A stretch of 64,000 nt of DNA from an uncultured Atopobiaceae bacterium (GCA_934792625.1 CAKVON010000008.1:21718-85717); one strand, 5' to 3'; positions 8,586 to 21,513 are shown, numbered from the stretch's first letter. The notes: a model not told the origin generated them from the letters alone. Made by a program: numbers and translations.

Positions 8586-8648
8586 ACGCTTCTGATTCAA
8601 GCGAACGTCAACCTGACGTGCATACCGGCAGGCATTTCGGCAAGAAGG

Positions 8649-8675
8649 GGCCATCCGAGCATTGCTCGGGTGGCC
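8649..8675 (+). terminator. Hairpin after the lipoprotein gene
   Basis: GGCCATCCGAGC, a 3-bp loop and GCTCGGGTGGCC form a 12-bp stem with one wobble pair. There is no clear T-run, so it may be a weak or factor-assisted terminator. Confidence 0.4.
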
Positions 8676-8760
8676 TGCCGAGAAGTGCCGCGAGGTCCTA
8701 AATGCCGTCTCTCTCGTTAGCTAAAATGACCCCAAGTCAAAAAACGGGAAGGAGACCGCG

Positions 8761-10098
8761 ATGGGGAAGGGCAACGCGACCGACGCCGCGCGCAACGCGA
8801 ACGGTGCCGCGGGCAGGAGGGTGGCCTACGTCAACGCCTGCGTGCTCGACGGAACCGAGGACATGGAGCCGCTGGAGAACCACGCGGTCGTCGTCGAGGG
8901 CAGCCGCATCGCCCAGGTCTGTCCCATGGGGGAGGCCGACCTCTCGGGTTGCGAGACCTTCGACCTGGCGGGTGCCTACCTTGTGCCCGGCCTCATCAAC
9001 ATGCACGTCCACCTGGCGGGCAACGGTAAGCCCCAAAAGAAGCAGCGCGACAACGAGGCACTGGTAAAGAAGGTTATGGCCAACGGCCTCACGCGCGCGA
9101 TCGCCTACCGCCTGGTGGCCGAGTACGCGCGCCTGGAGCTGCACAGCGGTGTCACCACCATCCGTACAGTCGGCGGCCTGGGCGACTTCGACACCCGCGT
9201 GCGCGACGCCGCGGCGACAGGCCAGCTGGAGGCCCCGCGCATCCTGGCAGCCAACGAGGGAATCTCGGTCCCGGGTGGCCACATGGCAGGGTCGGTTGCC
9301 GTCGCGGCCCACAGCATCGACGAGGCCCTGGCCCAGGTCGAGGTCGCGTGCTCGCAGGGCGCCGACCTCATCAAGCTCATGATCACGGGCGGCGTGCTCG
9401 ACGCCAAGGAGAAGGGCACCCCCGGCAAGCTCAAGATGGACCCCGCCATGGTGCGCGCCGTGTGTGACCGCGCCCATGAGCTGGGTTTCCCCGTCGCCGC
9501 GCACGTCGAGTCCACCGAGGGCGTCCGTGTGGCGCTCGAGGGCGGCGTCGACTCCATCGAGCACGGCGCCGCGCCAACCGACCAGATCATGAATCTCTTC
9601 AAGCAGAACGGCTCGTTCCTCTGCACCACGATCTCGCCCGCGCTGCCGTACGCGCTGTTCGACCGCTCGGTCTCGTGCGCCAGCGAGGTCGAGCAGTTCA
9701 ACGGCAACATGGTCTTCGAGGGGATCATCGCCAACTCCAAGGCGGCCCTCGAGCAGGGCGTCCCCGTGGCGCTCGGTAACGACGTCGGCTGCCCTTGGAT
9801 CACCCAGTACGACTTCTGGCGCGAGCTCCGCTATTTCGAGAAGTACGTTGGCGTGTCGCGCAAGTTCGCCCTTCACACCGCAACGCTCAAAAACGCTCAG
9901 CTCGCAGGTGTGGGCGACGTCACCGGCTCCATCGAGCCCGGCAAGGACGCCGACATGATCGTGCTCGACGCCAACCCGCTCGACGACCTGTGCGCCCTGC
10001 GCACGGTCAAGCACGTCATCCACCGCGGCCACCTCATCGCCAAGCCCAAGGTCAAGCGCAAGGCCATCGTCGACCGCGAGCTCGACAAGTTCCTATAG
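8761..10098 (+). CDS. Metal-dependent amidohydrolase (imidazolonepropionase/prolidase-like)
   Basis: A 445-residue amidohydrolase-superfamily enzyme. Metal ligands are visible in order: the HxH of NMHVHLAG (residues 82 and 84), the bridging Lys in LIKLMITGG, His in AAHVES, His in SIEHGA and the catalytic Asp in GNDVGCPW. The closing beta strand GSIEPGKDADMIVLDANP is typical of the family's small beta domain. It hydrolyses an amide or cyclic amide bond, perhaps in a dipeptide; the substrate is not evident. The start has AAGGAGA upstream. No signal peptide is seen, so it is cytoplasmic. Confidence 0.85.
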   Translation: MGKGNATDAARNANGAAGRRVAYVNACVLDGTEDMEPLENHAVVVEGSRIAQVCPMGEADLSGCETFDLAGAYLVPGLINMHVHLAGNGKPQKKQRDNEALVKKVMANGLTRAIAYRLVAEYARLELHSGVTTIRTVGGLGDFDTRVRDAAATGQLEAPRILAANEGISVPGGHMAGSVAVAAHSIDEALAQVEVACSQGADLIKLMITGGVLDAKEKGTPGKLKMDPAMVRAVCDRAHELGFPVAAHVESTEGVRVALEGGVDSIEHGAAPTDQIMNLFKQNGSFLCTTISPALPYALFDRSVSCASEVEQFNGNMVFEGIIANSKAALEQGVPVALGNDVGCPWITQYDFWRELRYFEKYVGVSRKFALHTATLKNAQLAGVGDVTGSIEPGKDADMIVLDANPLDDLCALRTVKHVIHRGHLIAKPKVKRKAIVDRELDKFL

Positions 10099-10157
10099 AC
10101 ACCGGCGGGCCCCTGACGGCCCGTATCGCCAGCTTCATCCACGACAAAGGAGAGACC

Positions 10158-11048
10158 ATGGCATTTTCCGATTACGATTTGACTCCCGAGGACCTCACTT
10201 TCATGGGCGACCTTGGCGGCTTCGAGGTCGAATTCACCAACGACCTCGCTGACGACTCCGACATGGCCGCCACAGCCGACGACCCCGACAACCTCGCCCC
10301 CATGGTCGATGACACCTCCGACCTCGCGCGCGAGATCGCCCAGCACGCCATAACCGAGCCCGAGACCTTCGCCGCCTGGGTCGGCGCCAACCACGAGCGC
10401 ATCTCCCGCGCGGCCCACCTCGATCAGACCGTGGTCGACGCCCTGGTCCTGGGCTACAAGATGGGCATCGCCGCTGGCGACGCCGACTGCATGAACGACC
10501 TCGGCGCCCTCTACTACATGGGCGAGCTCGTCCCGCAGGACTACGACCGCGCCGCCGAGCTCTACACCATGGCGGCGGACAACGGCTGCTACCAGTCCAT
10601 CATCAACCTCGGCTACATCCACGAGTACGGCCGCACCGGCACCCCCGACCCGCAGGCCGCCTACCGCTGCTACGCGCTGGCCGCGGCACTCGTCCCCTCG
10701 AGCGAGGCCCTCTACAAGCTGGGCGATATGTACTCCCGCGGCAAGGCCGTCCCGCGCAACGTCCGCCGCGCCCACGACCTGTGGGAGCGCAGTCTCGAGC
10801 AGTCGACCTCGATCGTCGAAACGGCCCAGCCTGCCATCCGCATCGCGCAGCTCCTCGTCGGCCCCGACCGAGAGCTCGCCGGCCTGGAGGGTGACCCCCT
10901 GCGTGCCCTGAGCCTGTTCCAGCAGGCCGAGGTCGGACTGCGCATCGACATCGCCAACGGAGCCAGCTACTACCGCAGGCGCCTTCAACAGGCCATCGAC
11001 GGCCAGCAACAGGCTCGCGACCTGATGGACCTCCCTCGCCTGGAGTAG
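10158..11048 (+). CDS. Sel1-repeat (tetratricopeptide-like) protein
   Basis: A 296-residue protein with an acidic N-terminal region (about residues 1-55) and Sel1-like repeats from about residue 105. The repeats show the usual alternation: DLGALYYMGELVPQDYDRAAEL, then LGYIHEYGRTG...AAYRCYALAA, then LGDMYSRGKAVPRN. Sel1 repeats form solenoids for protein-protein contact. No signal or membrane segment is present. The ATG follows AAAGGAGAGACC. It lies 59 bp after the amidohydrolase and may share its transcript, ending at the terminator at 11079-11108. Confidence 0.8.
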   Translation: MAFSDYDLTPEDLTFMGDLGGFEVEFTNDLADDSDMAATADDPDNLAPMVDDTSDLAREIAQHAITEPETFAAWVGANHERISRAAHLDQTVVDALVLGYKMGIAAGDADCMNDLGALYYMGELVPQDYDRAAELYTMAADNGCYQSIINLGYIHEYGRTGTPDPQAAYRCYALAAALVPSSEALYKLGDMYSRGKAVPRNVRRAHDLWERSLEQSTSIVETAQPAIRIAQLLVGPDRELAGLEGDPLRALSLFQQAEVGLRIDIANGASYYRRRLQQAIDGQQQARDLMDLPRLE

Positions 11049-11078
11049 TTCCCTGCCGAGAAGAACCACGAAACACCA

Positions 11079-11108
11079 GGGGTGCAGTTTGCAAGCGAGC
11101 TGCACCCC
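11079..11108 (+). terminator. Hairpin terminator after the Sel1 gene
   Basis: GGGGTGCAG (11079-11087) and CTGCACCCC (11100-11108) form a perfect 9-bp stem. The trailing sequence is only weakly T-rich. Confidence 0.55.
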
Positions 11109-11198
11109 GTCATAATTCCTATTCCTTGTCAGCCAAGAAAACCGCTGCTTGATGGCGATGGCCGTCCCGTAATGTAAGAAACTGTCCCATTCGGTTGG

Positions 11199-11242
11199 TA
11201 GAATGCGAAGGACAATGGACGTAACATGCGCCCATTGTCCTT
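11199..11242 (+). promoter_or_regulatory. Promoter and operator-like dyad ahead of the R-M operon
   Basis: A -10-like TAGAAT (11199-11204) is followed by a perfect 11-bp inverted repeat, AAGGACAATGG (11208-11218) and CCATTGTCCTT (11232-11242), 26 bases before the first methyltransferase start. The position suggests a repressor site or leader hairpin controlling the restriction-modification genes. The -35 element is unclear. Confidence 0.45.
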
Positions 11243-11268
11243 AACCGGCTATTTCTTTAGGAGCGGAA

Positions 11269-11943
11269 GTGTCCGCACAGGTCAAATCAAGGCAGCGCGT
11301 GCGGGAGCACGGAGAGGTGTTCACCAACGAGCGCGAGGTGAACGCCATGTTGGACATGGTCAAGCAGGAGGCCGAGCGCATCGAGAGTCGCTTTCTCGAG
11401 CCTGCGTGCGGTGACGGCAACTTCCTGGCCGAGGTCCTGCGCCGCAAGCTCGCCGTTGTCGCGAGCCTCTATCGTAAGAGCTCCAACGAGTACATGCGCT
11501 ACGCCTTCGTGGCCGTGGCCAGTATCTACGGCGTGGATATCCTCAAGGACAACGCCCACGAGTGCCGCAAGCGCCTCTACGGCATTGTGGAGAGCGAGTC
11601 CAAGGCTGCCATCAAAGGCGCCGCCAACCCGCTCTTTCTCGAGGCGGTGCGCTACGTGCTAGAGAAGAACATCCTTTGCGGCGACGCGCTGACGCTCAAG
11701 GACGCCGAGGGCAACCCCATCACGTTCGCGGAGTGGTCGATCGTTACTGGCGATAAGGTGAAGCGCCGCGACTACCTCCTGAGCGAGCTTCTGGAAGGCA
11801 ACAACGAACAGCCGTCGCTCTTTGGGAGCAGTGGCAGTGCCACGACCGACTGGGAGTATGACGAGGAGATTGAGGCATATATACCGTCGGCGGTTCGCGA
11901 GTACCCAATTGTCAATTACTGGGAGGTGCAAAGGAATGGCTAA
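11269..11943 (+). CDS. DNA methyltransferase-fold protein of an R-M cluster
   Basis: A 224-residue protein with a GTG start behind AGGAG. An EVFTNEREVNAMLD segment leads into the SAM-binding motif FLEPACGDGNFLAEVL (about residue 42), as in N6-adenine methyltransferases. No (D/N)PP(Y/F) catalytic motif follows. The C-terminal third is acidic and ends in W-rich YPIVNYWEVQ. It may therefore be a partner or regulatory half of the larger methyltransferase downstream, whose start overlaps its end by eight bases. This tight coupling argues for a shared complex; the lack of the catalytic motif is seen, its meaning is inferred. Confidence 0.7.
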   Translation: MSAQVKSRQRVREHGEVFTNEREVNAMLDMVKQEAERIESRFLEPACGDGNFLAEVLRRKLAVVASLYRKSSNEYMRYAFVAVASIYGVDILKDNAHECRKRLYGIVESESKAAIKGAANPLFLEAVRYVLEKNILCGDALTLKDAEGNPITFAEWSIVTGDKVKRRDYLLSELLEGNNEQPSLFGSSGSATTDWEYDEEIEAYIPSAVREYPIVNYWEVQRNG

Positions 11944-13471
11944 CCTTCTTGCTCGCGCCTATAACCCCGATGTGCTGAGCTGTATCGCGAACCTGTCCAA
12001 CGACGAGGTGTTCACCCCGCCTGAGCTGGCAAACCGCGTGCTCGACATGCTGCCCGCGGAGCTGTGGAGCGACCCAAGCGTCAAGGTCCTCGACCCGTTC
12101 TGCAAGAGCGGCGTGTTCCTGCGTGAGGCGGCAAAGCGCTTCATCAAGGGTCTTGAGCCGGTCTGCCCAGACCTGCAGGAGCGCGTCGACCATATCATGC
12201 GCGAGCAGCTCTACGGCATTGCCGTCACCGAGCTGACGAGCCTGCTCAGCCGACGCAGCCTCTACTGCTCCAAGTACCCGAACGGCATCTTCAGCGTGTC
12301 GCAGTTCGATGACGCCGAGGGCAACGTGCGGTTCCGCAACATTTCCCACACTTGGATCAATGGCAGATGCAAGTACTGCGGGGCATCTCAAGACCAGTAC
12401 GATCGCTCACCTGAGCTGGAAACACACGCTTATGAGCTGATTCACGCTGACCATCCCGAGAGGATTTTCAATATGAAGTTCGACGTAATTGTCGGTAATC
12501 CGCCCTATCAGCTAAGCGACGGCGGGGCGCAGGCAAGTGCCAAGCCCGTTTATCAGTTGTTTGTTCAGCAGGCAAAGAAACTTAACCCGAGTTATCTGGC
12601 AATGATTATTCCCGCGCGTTGGTATTCAGGCGGAAAGGGCCTGGATGAGTTCAGGGATGAAATGCTGCACGATGAGCATCTTAAGACCCTGAATGATTTC
12701 CCAATTACTAGCGACTGCTTCCCAGGTGTAAACATACGTGGAGGCGTCTGCTACTTTCTCTGGGAAAGGGGCTATTCGAACAAAGGCGAGGTTGAAGTAA
12801 TTACACACAATGGCTCTGAGCAGATTAGCCATAGACGACCGCTTATATATGGCGATAGCGGGATCTTTATTCGGTATGCCGAGGCCTTATCGATTCTGGA
12901 GAAAGTTCAGGCAAAAGATGAAATTGCTCTCTCCTCTGTCGTTTCTTCGCGTAAGCCGTTCGGAATTGATGCTGCCCTTCTTAGGGGCAATGCCGTCAGG
13001 GACGATAGCAAGGGCATGAAGACCCCTGTTCTCTGCTATAAGCGCGGGATGAAAACCGCTCATATTGATTTGTGCGATATCCCCAACCATTCTGACTGGG
13101 CTGGCAACTGGAAAGTGTTTGTCCCACGCGCGAACAACATTGGCACCGAGTTGCCGGACGATAACCTAAACTCCTTTGTCGGCGCTCCGGGCACCGCATG
13201 CACTGAATCTTATATAGCTATCGGGGCCGATATGGGCCTTGATGAATCAAAGGCTCACGCTCTTGCGAAGTATCTCCGTACAAAGTTCGTTCGCTTTCTC
13301 CACAGCCTTGCGAAAGTAAGTCAAGATGCAACGAGTAAGACCTACAGATTCATTCCCCTCCCGGATTTCGAGGAGTCGCTTGACGATGCTTCCCTATACG
13401 AGAGATATGGGCTTAGTGGCCGTGAAATCGCTTTTGTCGAAGAGACAATCGCGCCCATGGAAGAGGCTTAG
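11936..13471 (+). CDS. N6-adenine DNA methyltransferase (Eco57I-like)
   Basis: A 511-residue enzyme. An EVFTPPELANRVLDML lead is followed by motif I DPFCKSGVFL (about residue 53). A short Cys segment (CKYCG) comes near residue 142 and the catalytic NPPYQL near residue 188, followed by YLAMIIPARW. The C-terminal part (from about residue 250) is the likely target-recognition region. It methylates adenine in a specific site, protecting host DNA. From about 12.4 kb the base composition falls well below that of its neighbours, a sign of horizontal transfer. The start has GGGAGG upstream and overlaps the previous gene. Confidence 0.85.
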   Translation: MANLLARAYNPDVLSCIANLSNDEVFTPPELANRVLDMLPAELWSDPSVKVLDPFCKSGVFLREAAKRFIKGLEPVCPDLQERVDHIMREQLYGIAVTELTSLLSRRSLYCSKYPNGIFSVSQFDDAEGNVRFRNISHTWINGRCKYCGASQDQYDRSPELETHAYELIHADHPERIFNMKFDVIVGNPPYQLSDGGAQASAKPVYQLFVQQAKKLNPSYLAMIIPARWYSGGKGLDEFRDEMLHDEHLKTLNDFPITSDCFPGVNIRGGVCYFLWERGYSNKGEVEVITHNGSEQISHRRPLIYGDSGIFIRYAEALSILEKVQAKDEIALSSVVSSRKPFGIDAALLRGNAVRDDSKGMKTPVLCYKRGMKTAHIDLCDIPNHSDWAGNWKVFVPRANNIGTELPDDNLNSFVGAPGTACTESYIAIGADMGLDESKAHALAKYLRTKFVRFLHSLAKVSQDATSKTYRFIPLPDFEESLDDASLYERYGLSGREIAFVEETIAPMEEA

Positions 13472-13474
13472 GAG

Positions 13475-16617
<3,143 letters not shown>

Positions 16618-16667
16618 GAACGGAACCTGCAGCTCAGATTGGACTATCTGCAACGAGGTGTTGACTG

Positions 16668-18899
16668 ATGGGGAAAGCCAAGCTAGTCAATTGGCGACTT
16701 AAGCTCAAGGGGTTTGGCCCTTTTGACACCCAGCTGGACTGGTCGATGAGCGCCAGTTTGGCAAAGGTTGCCGTATATGCCGGCAACGGGCAAGGGAAGA
16801 GTACGATAAGCCGCCTCTTCCGTCTCGCCGAGAATCAGCAAGCGCCCTTTCCGAGCGATTTGATTACAAGAGGGGCTGCCAGGGGTACTTTCAGCTTCTC
16901 GGTCGGAGACAGTTCCTCGAATTTGGGCGACCTCAAAATCGATTCAAGTACTGGAGTTGATAATCAACTGGGTTATCTCTTTCACGTCTTCAATAGTGAC
17001 TATGTTCGAGACAATCTCCAGAATAGGTCCTACAGCCCCTCTGGTGATATCGAGGGCTACATTGTTGGCAAGAGCAACATCGACCTCAGCACCGAACGCC
17101 AGAATCTCGATGACCTTAGGCGGCGGGGTGTCGACGCCAAGGATGCACTTACGAAGGCGTTAGAAGACTCCAAAAGCGAACTCATCAGTCTTGGGGCTGG
17201 AAGAGTTAAGGAGTTCCAAGGCCTCAATGTCGACCTCTTGATGAATAGGCCAGTTGAGGAAGATTGCTATTCAGACAAGATTGGGCAGTTAAGGGCGGTC
17301 AGTGGGCTGCCCGATGACGTGAAGGCTCCGGGTAAGCTGCGTTTCGACTATTCCCACCTCGACCTTGATCGGCTTGCTTTGCTATTGGAGTGTTCCTACA
17401 ACAAAGCCAACTTCGCCGAGGCGTTCCTCGAGAAGGTGCGCAGAGATGTCGAGTTCGTCAAGGCCGGTATGCGTATCCAGGACGGGGACCGCTGCCCCTT
17501 CTGTGGAAGAAGGTATGACGAGGAGGCGCGCTCGCTAATTGGCCAATACGACTCCTACTTAAAAGACCAGGAAGCAACCATCATTGCGGCGTTGAGGGAT
17601 AAGCGAACGCAGCTCTCACGTCTTATCGACGAATACGCTCGCCTTGAGGTGCGGATGCTGCGCAGTGCCGACTTGTATGATGAACTGAAGACGGGCTTTG
17701 ACGTTCTCGCAAAAGAGGCGCTCCCGGTACTCGTTACTACGGCTGACTTCACCGTCGTCGTTGATGCTGTCATCAATGAGATTGACGACAAAATCGAAGA
17801 CATCGCGCGCCCCATTCCGACCGATGCCGTTAGCCAGCTCAGGGAGTTCCTAGAGGCTTGTCAACTGCGATTAAGCGATGCAAACGATCTAATCGACAAA
17901 TTGGCCTCCAGTTTGGGGAAGACCAAATCCCGCAAGACGGCGTTGAGAAAAGAAGCCTGTATAGAGCTGGGAAAACGAATTAGAAGAGAACAACAAGAGG
18001 TATTTGAGGAAATAGCCAATCTGCGTGCTGAATACAGACTGCTTGATGAAGAGATCAGGAACAAAGAGGCTCAAAATAAGCGCTCTAAGAAAGATGCCGT
18101 AGCCCAGCTTATGGTTGACCTCCTCAACAACGTGTTTGGAAATCGATATGTCTTCGACGCGGTTGATTTTTCAATCCGCTTCAAGGGTGAGGCTCTCGGA
18201 GAAAGTGCAGACTCTGTGCTTAGCGATGGAGAGAAGGCAGCTCTCGCGTTCTGCTTCTATGTTGCTTCAACCTGGGAGCTGATTAACGAGGAGGATGACA
18301 AGAACAAGCTGTTCTTCGTCATTGATGACCCTATCTCGAGCATGGACTTCAATTACGTCTATAGCATCATGCAAATCATCAAGGGTCTGCAGGATGCGTT
18401 TGGACTGAGCCGTGTAAGAATTCTTCTGCTAACCCACAACGTCGCCTTCTTCAACATGCTCATGGGAAATAAGATACTCAAAGAAGCGTGGATGCTCGAT
18501 GGGGGGAAGGTTGCAAAAGTAAAGAACGAGCTGTTGGCACCTTATGCGGCGCATTTGCACGCTGTTTACAATGTTGCGAACGGCATGGCCCCAGATCATA
18601 CGACAGGGAACTCAATACGCCAGATTCTCGAAACGCTGATGCACTTCGAGGACCCCTCACTTAATACGCTGGGCAACTACCTTGAATCTGATTATGGGGG
18701 AAAGCTCAACGAGGTTCCGTACCTTCAAGTGGTGTGCAATGACCAATCGCATGGCGCCAGGACTTACGGCTATGTGCAGTCCCCTATGGACAATTCAACG
18801 ATTTGCCGTGGGTGCAGAGCTGTCATCCAGCACATTCAAGAACGATATCCAGGTCAGCTGCTAACTGCTGGAATAAAGAATGACCGAGCGCTCACATAG
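16668..18899 (+). CDS. RloC/PrrC-like AAA ATPase, candidate anticodon nuclease
   Basis: A 743-residue ABC/SMC-type ATPase. Walker A GNGQGKST (about residue 39) and a coiled region lead to a CPFC zinc-hook-like motif (Cys276, Cys279). After more coiled coil come the signature LSDGEKAA (about residue 517), Walker B FFVIDDPISS (about residue 549) and H-loop LLTHN. The C-terminal part has R651-xxx-E655 and H695 in NDQSHG, matching the Arg-Glu-His pattern of PrrC/RloC anticodon nucleases. Such proteins cut tRNA when a partner restriction system is blocked. It follows the R-M genes by 50 bp. Other AAA_13 proteins share some of these marks, so nuclease activity is inferred. Confidence 0.65.
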   Translation: MGKAKLVNWRLKLKGFGPFDTQLDWSMSASLAKVAVYAGNGQGKSTISRLFRLAENQQAPFPSDLITRGAARGTFSFSVGDSSSNLGDLKIDSSTGVDNQLGYLFHVFNSDYVRDNLQNRSYSPSGDIEGYIVGKSNIDLSTERQNLDDLRRRGVDAKDALTKALEDSKSELISLGAGRVKEFQGLNVDLLMNRPVEEDCYSDKIGQLRAVSGLPDDVKAPGKLRFDYSHLDLDRLALLLECSYNKANFAEAFLEKVRRDVEFVKAGMRIQDGDRCPFCGRRYDEEARSLIGQYDSYLKDQEATIIAALRDKRTQLSRLIDEYARLEVRMLRSADLYDELKTGFDVLAKEALPVLVTTADFTVVVDAVINEIDDKIEDIARPIPTDAVSQLREFLEACQLRLSDANDLIDKLASSLGKTKSRKTALRKEACIELGKRIRREQQEVFEEIANLRAEYRLLDEEIRNKEAQNKRSKKDAVAQLMVDLLNNVFGNRYVFDAVDFSIRFKGEALGESADSVLSDGEKAALAFCFYVASTWELINEEDDKNKLFFVIDDPISSMDFNYVYSIMQIIKGLQDAFGLSRVRILLLTHNVAFFNMLMGNKILKEAWMLDGGKVAKVKNELLAPYAAHLHAVYNVANGMAPDHTTGNSIRQILETLMHFEDPSLNTLGNYLESDYGGKLNEVPYLQVVCNDQSHGARTYGYVQSPMDNSTICRGCRAVIQHIQERYPGQLLTAGIKNDRALT

Positions 18900-18984
18900 G
18901 GTTCTCGAAATGCCACCTCTCCTTACAGTCGCTGATTCCCCAGAGTCTTGTTGGCATTATGTTCTATGTGCCGAATGACAAGGA

Positions 18985-19140
18985 GCTTGCAACCACGGCA
19001 AGGCGAATATCGACGTGTTTGAACGGGTACTTGGAGTCGAGGGGAAGCCGTTTGAGGCGGCAAAGGCTGTCGGCATTCGTTTCTATCGCGAGCAGTGCCT
19101 GCTCAAGGAATGTTCCAACCGGAACGAGTGCATCGCGTGA
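18985..19140 (+). pseudogene. Possible gene remnant downstream of the defence island
   Basis: A 51-codon frame without start codon or ribosome-binding site has natural codon use and a Cys-rich end (LLKECSNRNECIA). It looks like the 3' end of a lost gene of unknown family. The rest of 18900-19300 shows nothing convincing. Confidence 0.3.
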
Positions 19141-19300
19141 TGGCTTGAGCCCCGCGGTCAAGCTGCGCGAGAAGCTGTCGGCGCATGGCGTTTAGTCTGC
19201 CGCCGTATCATGAAGGTGCCGCCACGAGCTCTATGGCTCGGGGCGGCATCGTCGTTTGTTAGGTTAGCGACCTCGCGGTACTTCTCGGCAGCGGGACGGG

Positions 19301-20014
19301 TTAGGCGTTGAGTTGCTCTCGGCGGGCGACCTCGTCGATGAGGATGGCGTCGCCGTGCCTGGCGGCGGCGACGCTCGCCAGCATGAAGACGCCCATCGCG
19401 GCGATGTAGGCGAACAGCATGGCGGGTGCCACGTCCATGACGACGCCGGACAGGATGGGGGTGACCACCTGCGCGGTCATGCTCACGGTGTAGTAGTAGC
19501 CCGAGTAGCGACCGACGCTGTCGGAGCTGCAGCACTCCAGAATCATGGTGTAGACGCACAGGTCGACGCCTCCCAGGGCCACGCCCATGAGGAGGAACGC
19601 CAAGTAGAGCGCGGGCGAGAAGCTCGGGGCGAGCCACAGGACGATGGGGCAGGCGACCATTATCGCCGAGGTCATGAGGGTGACCTTCTTGCGGCCGATC
19701 TTGAGGGAGAGGTTGGCCAGCGGCGGGGTGTGGCGGCCTGGGGCTACCGAGAAGGACTGGCTGGACAGCACTCGTCCGCCAGGAGCTCGTCCATCAGCTC
19801 GTACGCGGGTCCGAACATGGACTGGACGAAGCCCGTTAGCAGATCGCTCATGCGTCCCAGGCCCGCTTTTAGCTGGACGAAGACTTGTGAGCCGTAGGGG
19901 ATATCCGCGCGGGGCCACGTCAGCCGTCCTTTGAACGCGAGAAAAAGCACTGCAGCGCCATGTCGTCGGGGCGACCCGCCCCCTGTACATGCCGATGTTG
20001 TCCATTGCTGACAA
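19301..20014 (-). pseudogene. Decayed MFS transporter fragment
   Basis: The last ~140 codons encode a good major-facilitator C-terminal half: LKIGRKKVTLMTSAIMVACP, two further membrane helices around LAFLLMGVALGG and MLFAYIAAMGVFMLASV, and a charged tail. Upstream the sequence breaks into other frames, so the first helices are missing or scrambled. A second frame (19744-19950) carries a further shredded piece. The gene is therefore non-functional as read. It marks the right edge of the defence island and suggests past rearrangement. Confidence 0.6.
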
Positions 20015-20072
20015 GCTCGCGGTGCTTCTCGGCAGTTGGTGTGGCTGATAGGTCTTCTACCTGGGACGTTTA

Positions 20073-20187
20073 GAAAATCCGAATGTTGCGCGAACGAAAA
20101 TCCGAATGTCGTGCAAACGAAAATCCGAATGTTGATAGAATGAAAATCCGAATTACAGCGGAACGAAAATCCGAATCTTGGCGCAAA
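20073..20187 (+). repeat. Five 23-bp iterons (GAAAATCCGAAT core) before the AAA_14 gene
   Basis: The 12-bp core GAAAATCCGAAT occurs at 20073, 20096, 20119, 20142 and 20165, exactly 23 bp apart each time. The 11-bp remainder of each unit is partly conserved (GTTG....GAAC). The array ends about 25 bp before the ATPase start, so it is probably an operator or leader of that gene. 23 bp is about two helical turns, which places all cores on nearly the same face of the DNA. Confidence 0.85.
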
Positions 20188-20211
20188 CGAGACGGTGGAA
20201 GGGAAGGTCTT

Positions 20212-21513
20212 ATGCCGCGTTCAGTCAGTCCCGAAGGCTACATTCCTCGTGTGGTCGACGATCAAATCGACCGTTATCTCAAGGCGTTTGGTGCCGTGGA
20301 AATCGCGGGAACCAAGTGGTGCGGCAAGACGTGGTCGGCACTTCGGCACGGCGCCTCCGTCTCGTACGTTGACGAGAGCCTTTCTCTTGCGCAGGCGGAC
20401 CCCTCGCTGATGCTGCTAGGCGATCGTCCCCATGTGATTGACGAATGGCAGTGTGTCCCGCAGATTTGGGATACGGTGCGTCACGAAGTTGATCGCACGC
20501 GGGGAACTCGCGGCGCTTTCATCCTTACCGGCTCGTCCACCCCCGCGTTGGCTTCGGGAGAGGAGCCGCCTGCCCACAGTGGCGCTGGCCGATTCGGGCG
20601 AATCCGCATGCACCCGATGTCGCTTTTCGAGTCTGGCGAGTCGTCAGGGAAGGTCGGCCTGGCGGGTCTCTTTGACGGACGATTTACCGCGTGCACTTGC
20701 GAGAAGGACACGATTGGCCTCGTTAACGTAGCTTGTAGGGGAGGGTGGCCCGAGGCTATTGACCTTGATGTTCGTTCTGCCCAACTTGTTGCCAGGGAGT
20801 ATCTCAAGGCTACCTTCGAGACGAGCGTTCCCGCCCTTGGCCTCGAGGCGGAGCTTGCTTGCCGCGTCTGCGTGTCCCTTGCGCGGAATTTGGGGCAGTC
20901 GACAACCTATAAGACGATTATCGGTGACGTGTTTGGGACCGAGGAAGCTCCCGGGGCGCTGATTAGCGAGACTGGGGTGCGTCGCTACCTGGATGCGCTG
21001 AGGGGCATGTACATCCTGGAGGAGGTCCCGGGCTGGGCTCCTCCGGCACGTGACAAGCGGAGGTTTACCGTCAAGCCTAAGCGCTACCTTGCTGACCCGA
21101 GTCTCGCATGTGCCCTTCTGGGCATGTCGCCGGAGGCCTTGTTGGACGACTGGCAGACCTTTGGTCTCGTGTTCGAGAACATGGTGATTCGCGACCTCTC
21201 GGTCTATGCGCGCTCGCTTGACCTTCTGGACGACACTCCCGTCAGGTATTACCGTGACGACTCTGGGCTCGAGGCTGACGCAATCGTGCAGCTTGCGGAT
21301 GGTCGCTGGGCTGCCTTTGAGGTTAAGGCGAGCGAAAACAAGGTCGAGGCGGGTGTCGAGACCCTGCGTCGCCTTCGGAGGAAGCTCTGCGAGAATCCGC
21401 GTTCGCGTACGCGTGAACCTGAGTTTATGGCCGTCCTTACCGGAAACGGTGAGTTTGCCCGTGAGGTCGAGCCTGGCATCTACTCGATTCCCGTTCGCGC
21501 GCTCGGAAGGTAG
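20212..21513 (+). CDS. AAA_14 / DUF4143 ATP-binding protein
   Basis: A 433-residue protein of the AAA_14-DUF4143 family. The P-loop is present in altered form as AGTKWCGKTWSA (about residue 32). The Walker B-like HVIDEWQ and the sensor FILTGSSTP follow, then GRFGRIRMHPMSL. The C-terminal DUF4143 half has FVFENMVIRDL, an AD-like GLEADAIV and FEVKAS, a PD-(D/E)XK-like nuclease core. Family function is unsettled; defence or plasmid-maintenance roles have been suggested. The start is ATG behind AAGGGAAGG, directly after the iterons. Its end overlaps the convergent small gene at 21480-21836. Confidence 0.85.
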   Translation: MPRSVSPEGYIPRVVDDQIDRYLKAFGAVEIAGTKWCGKTWSALRHGASVSYVDESLSLAQADPSLMLLGDRPHVIDEWQCVPQIWDTVRHEVDRTRGTRGAFILTGSSTPALASGEEPPAHSGAGRFGRIRMHPMSLFESGESSGKVGLAGLFDGRFTACTCEKDTIGLVNVACRGGWPEAIDLDVRSAQLVAREYLKATFETSVPALGLEAELACRVCVSLARNLGQSTTYKTIIGDVFGTEEAPGALISETGVRRYLDALRGMYILEEVPGWAPPARDKRRFTVKPKRYLADPSLACALLGMSPEALLDDWQTFGLVFENMVIRDLSVYARSLDLLDDTPVRYYRDDSGLEADAIVQLADGRWAAFEVKASENKVEAGVETLRRLRRKLCENPRSRTREPEFMAVLTGNGEFAREVEPGIYSIPVRALGR

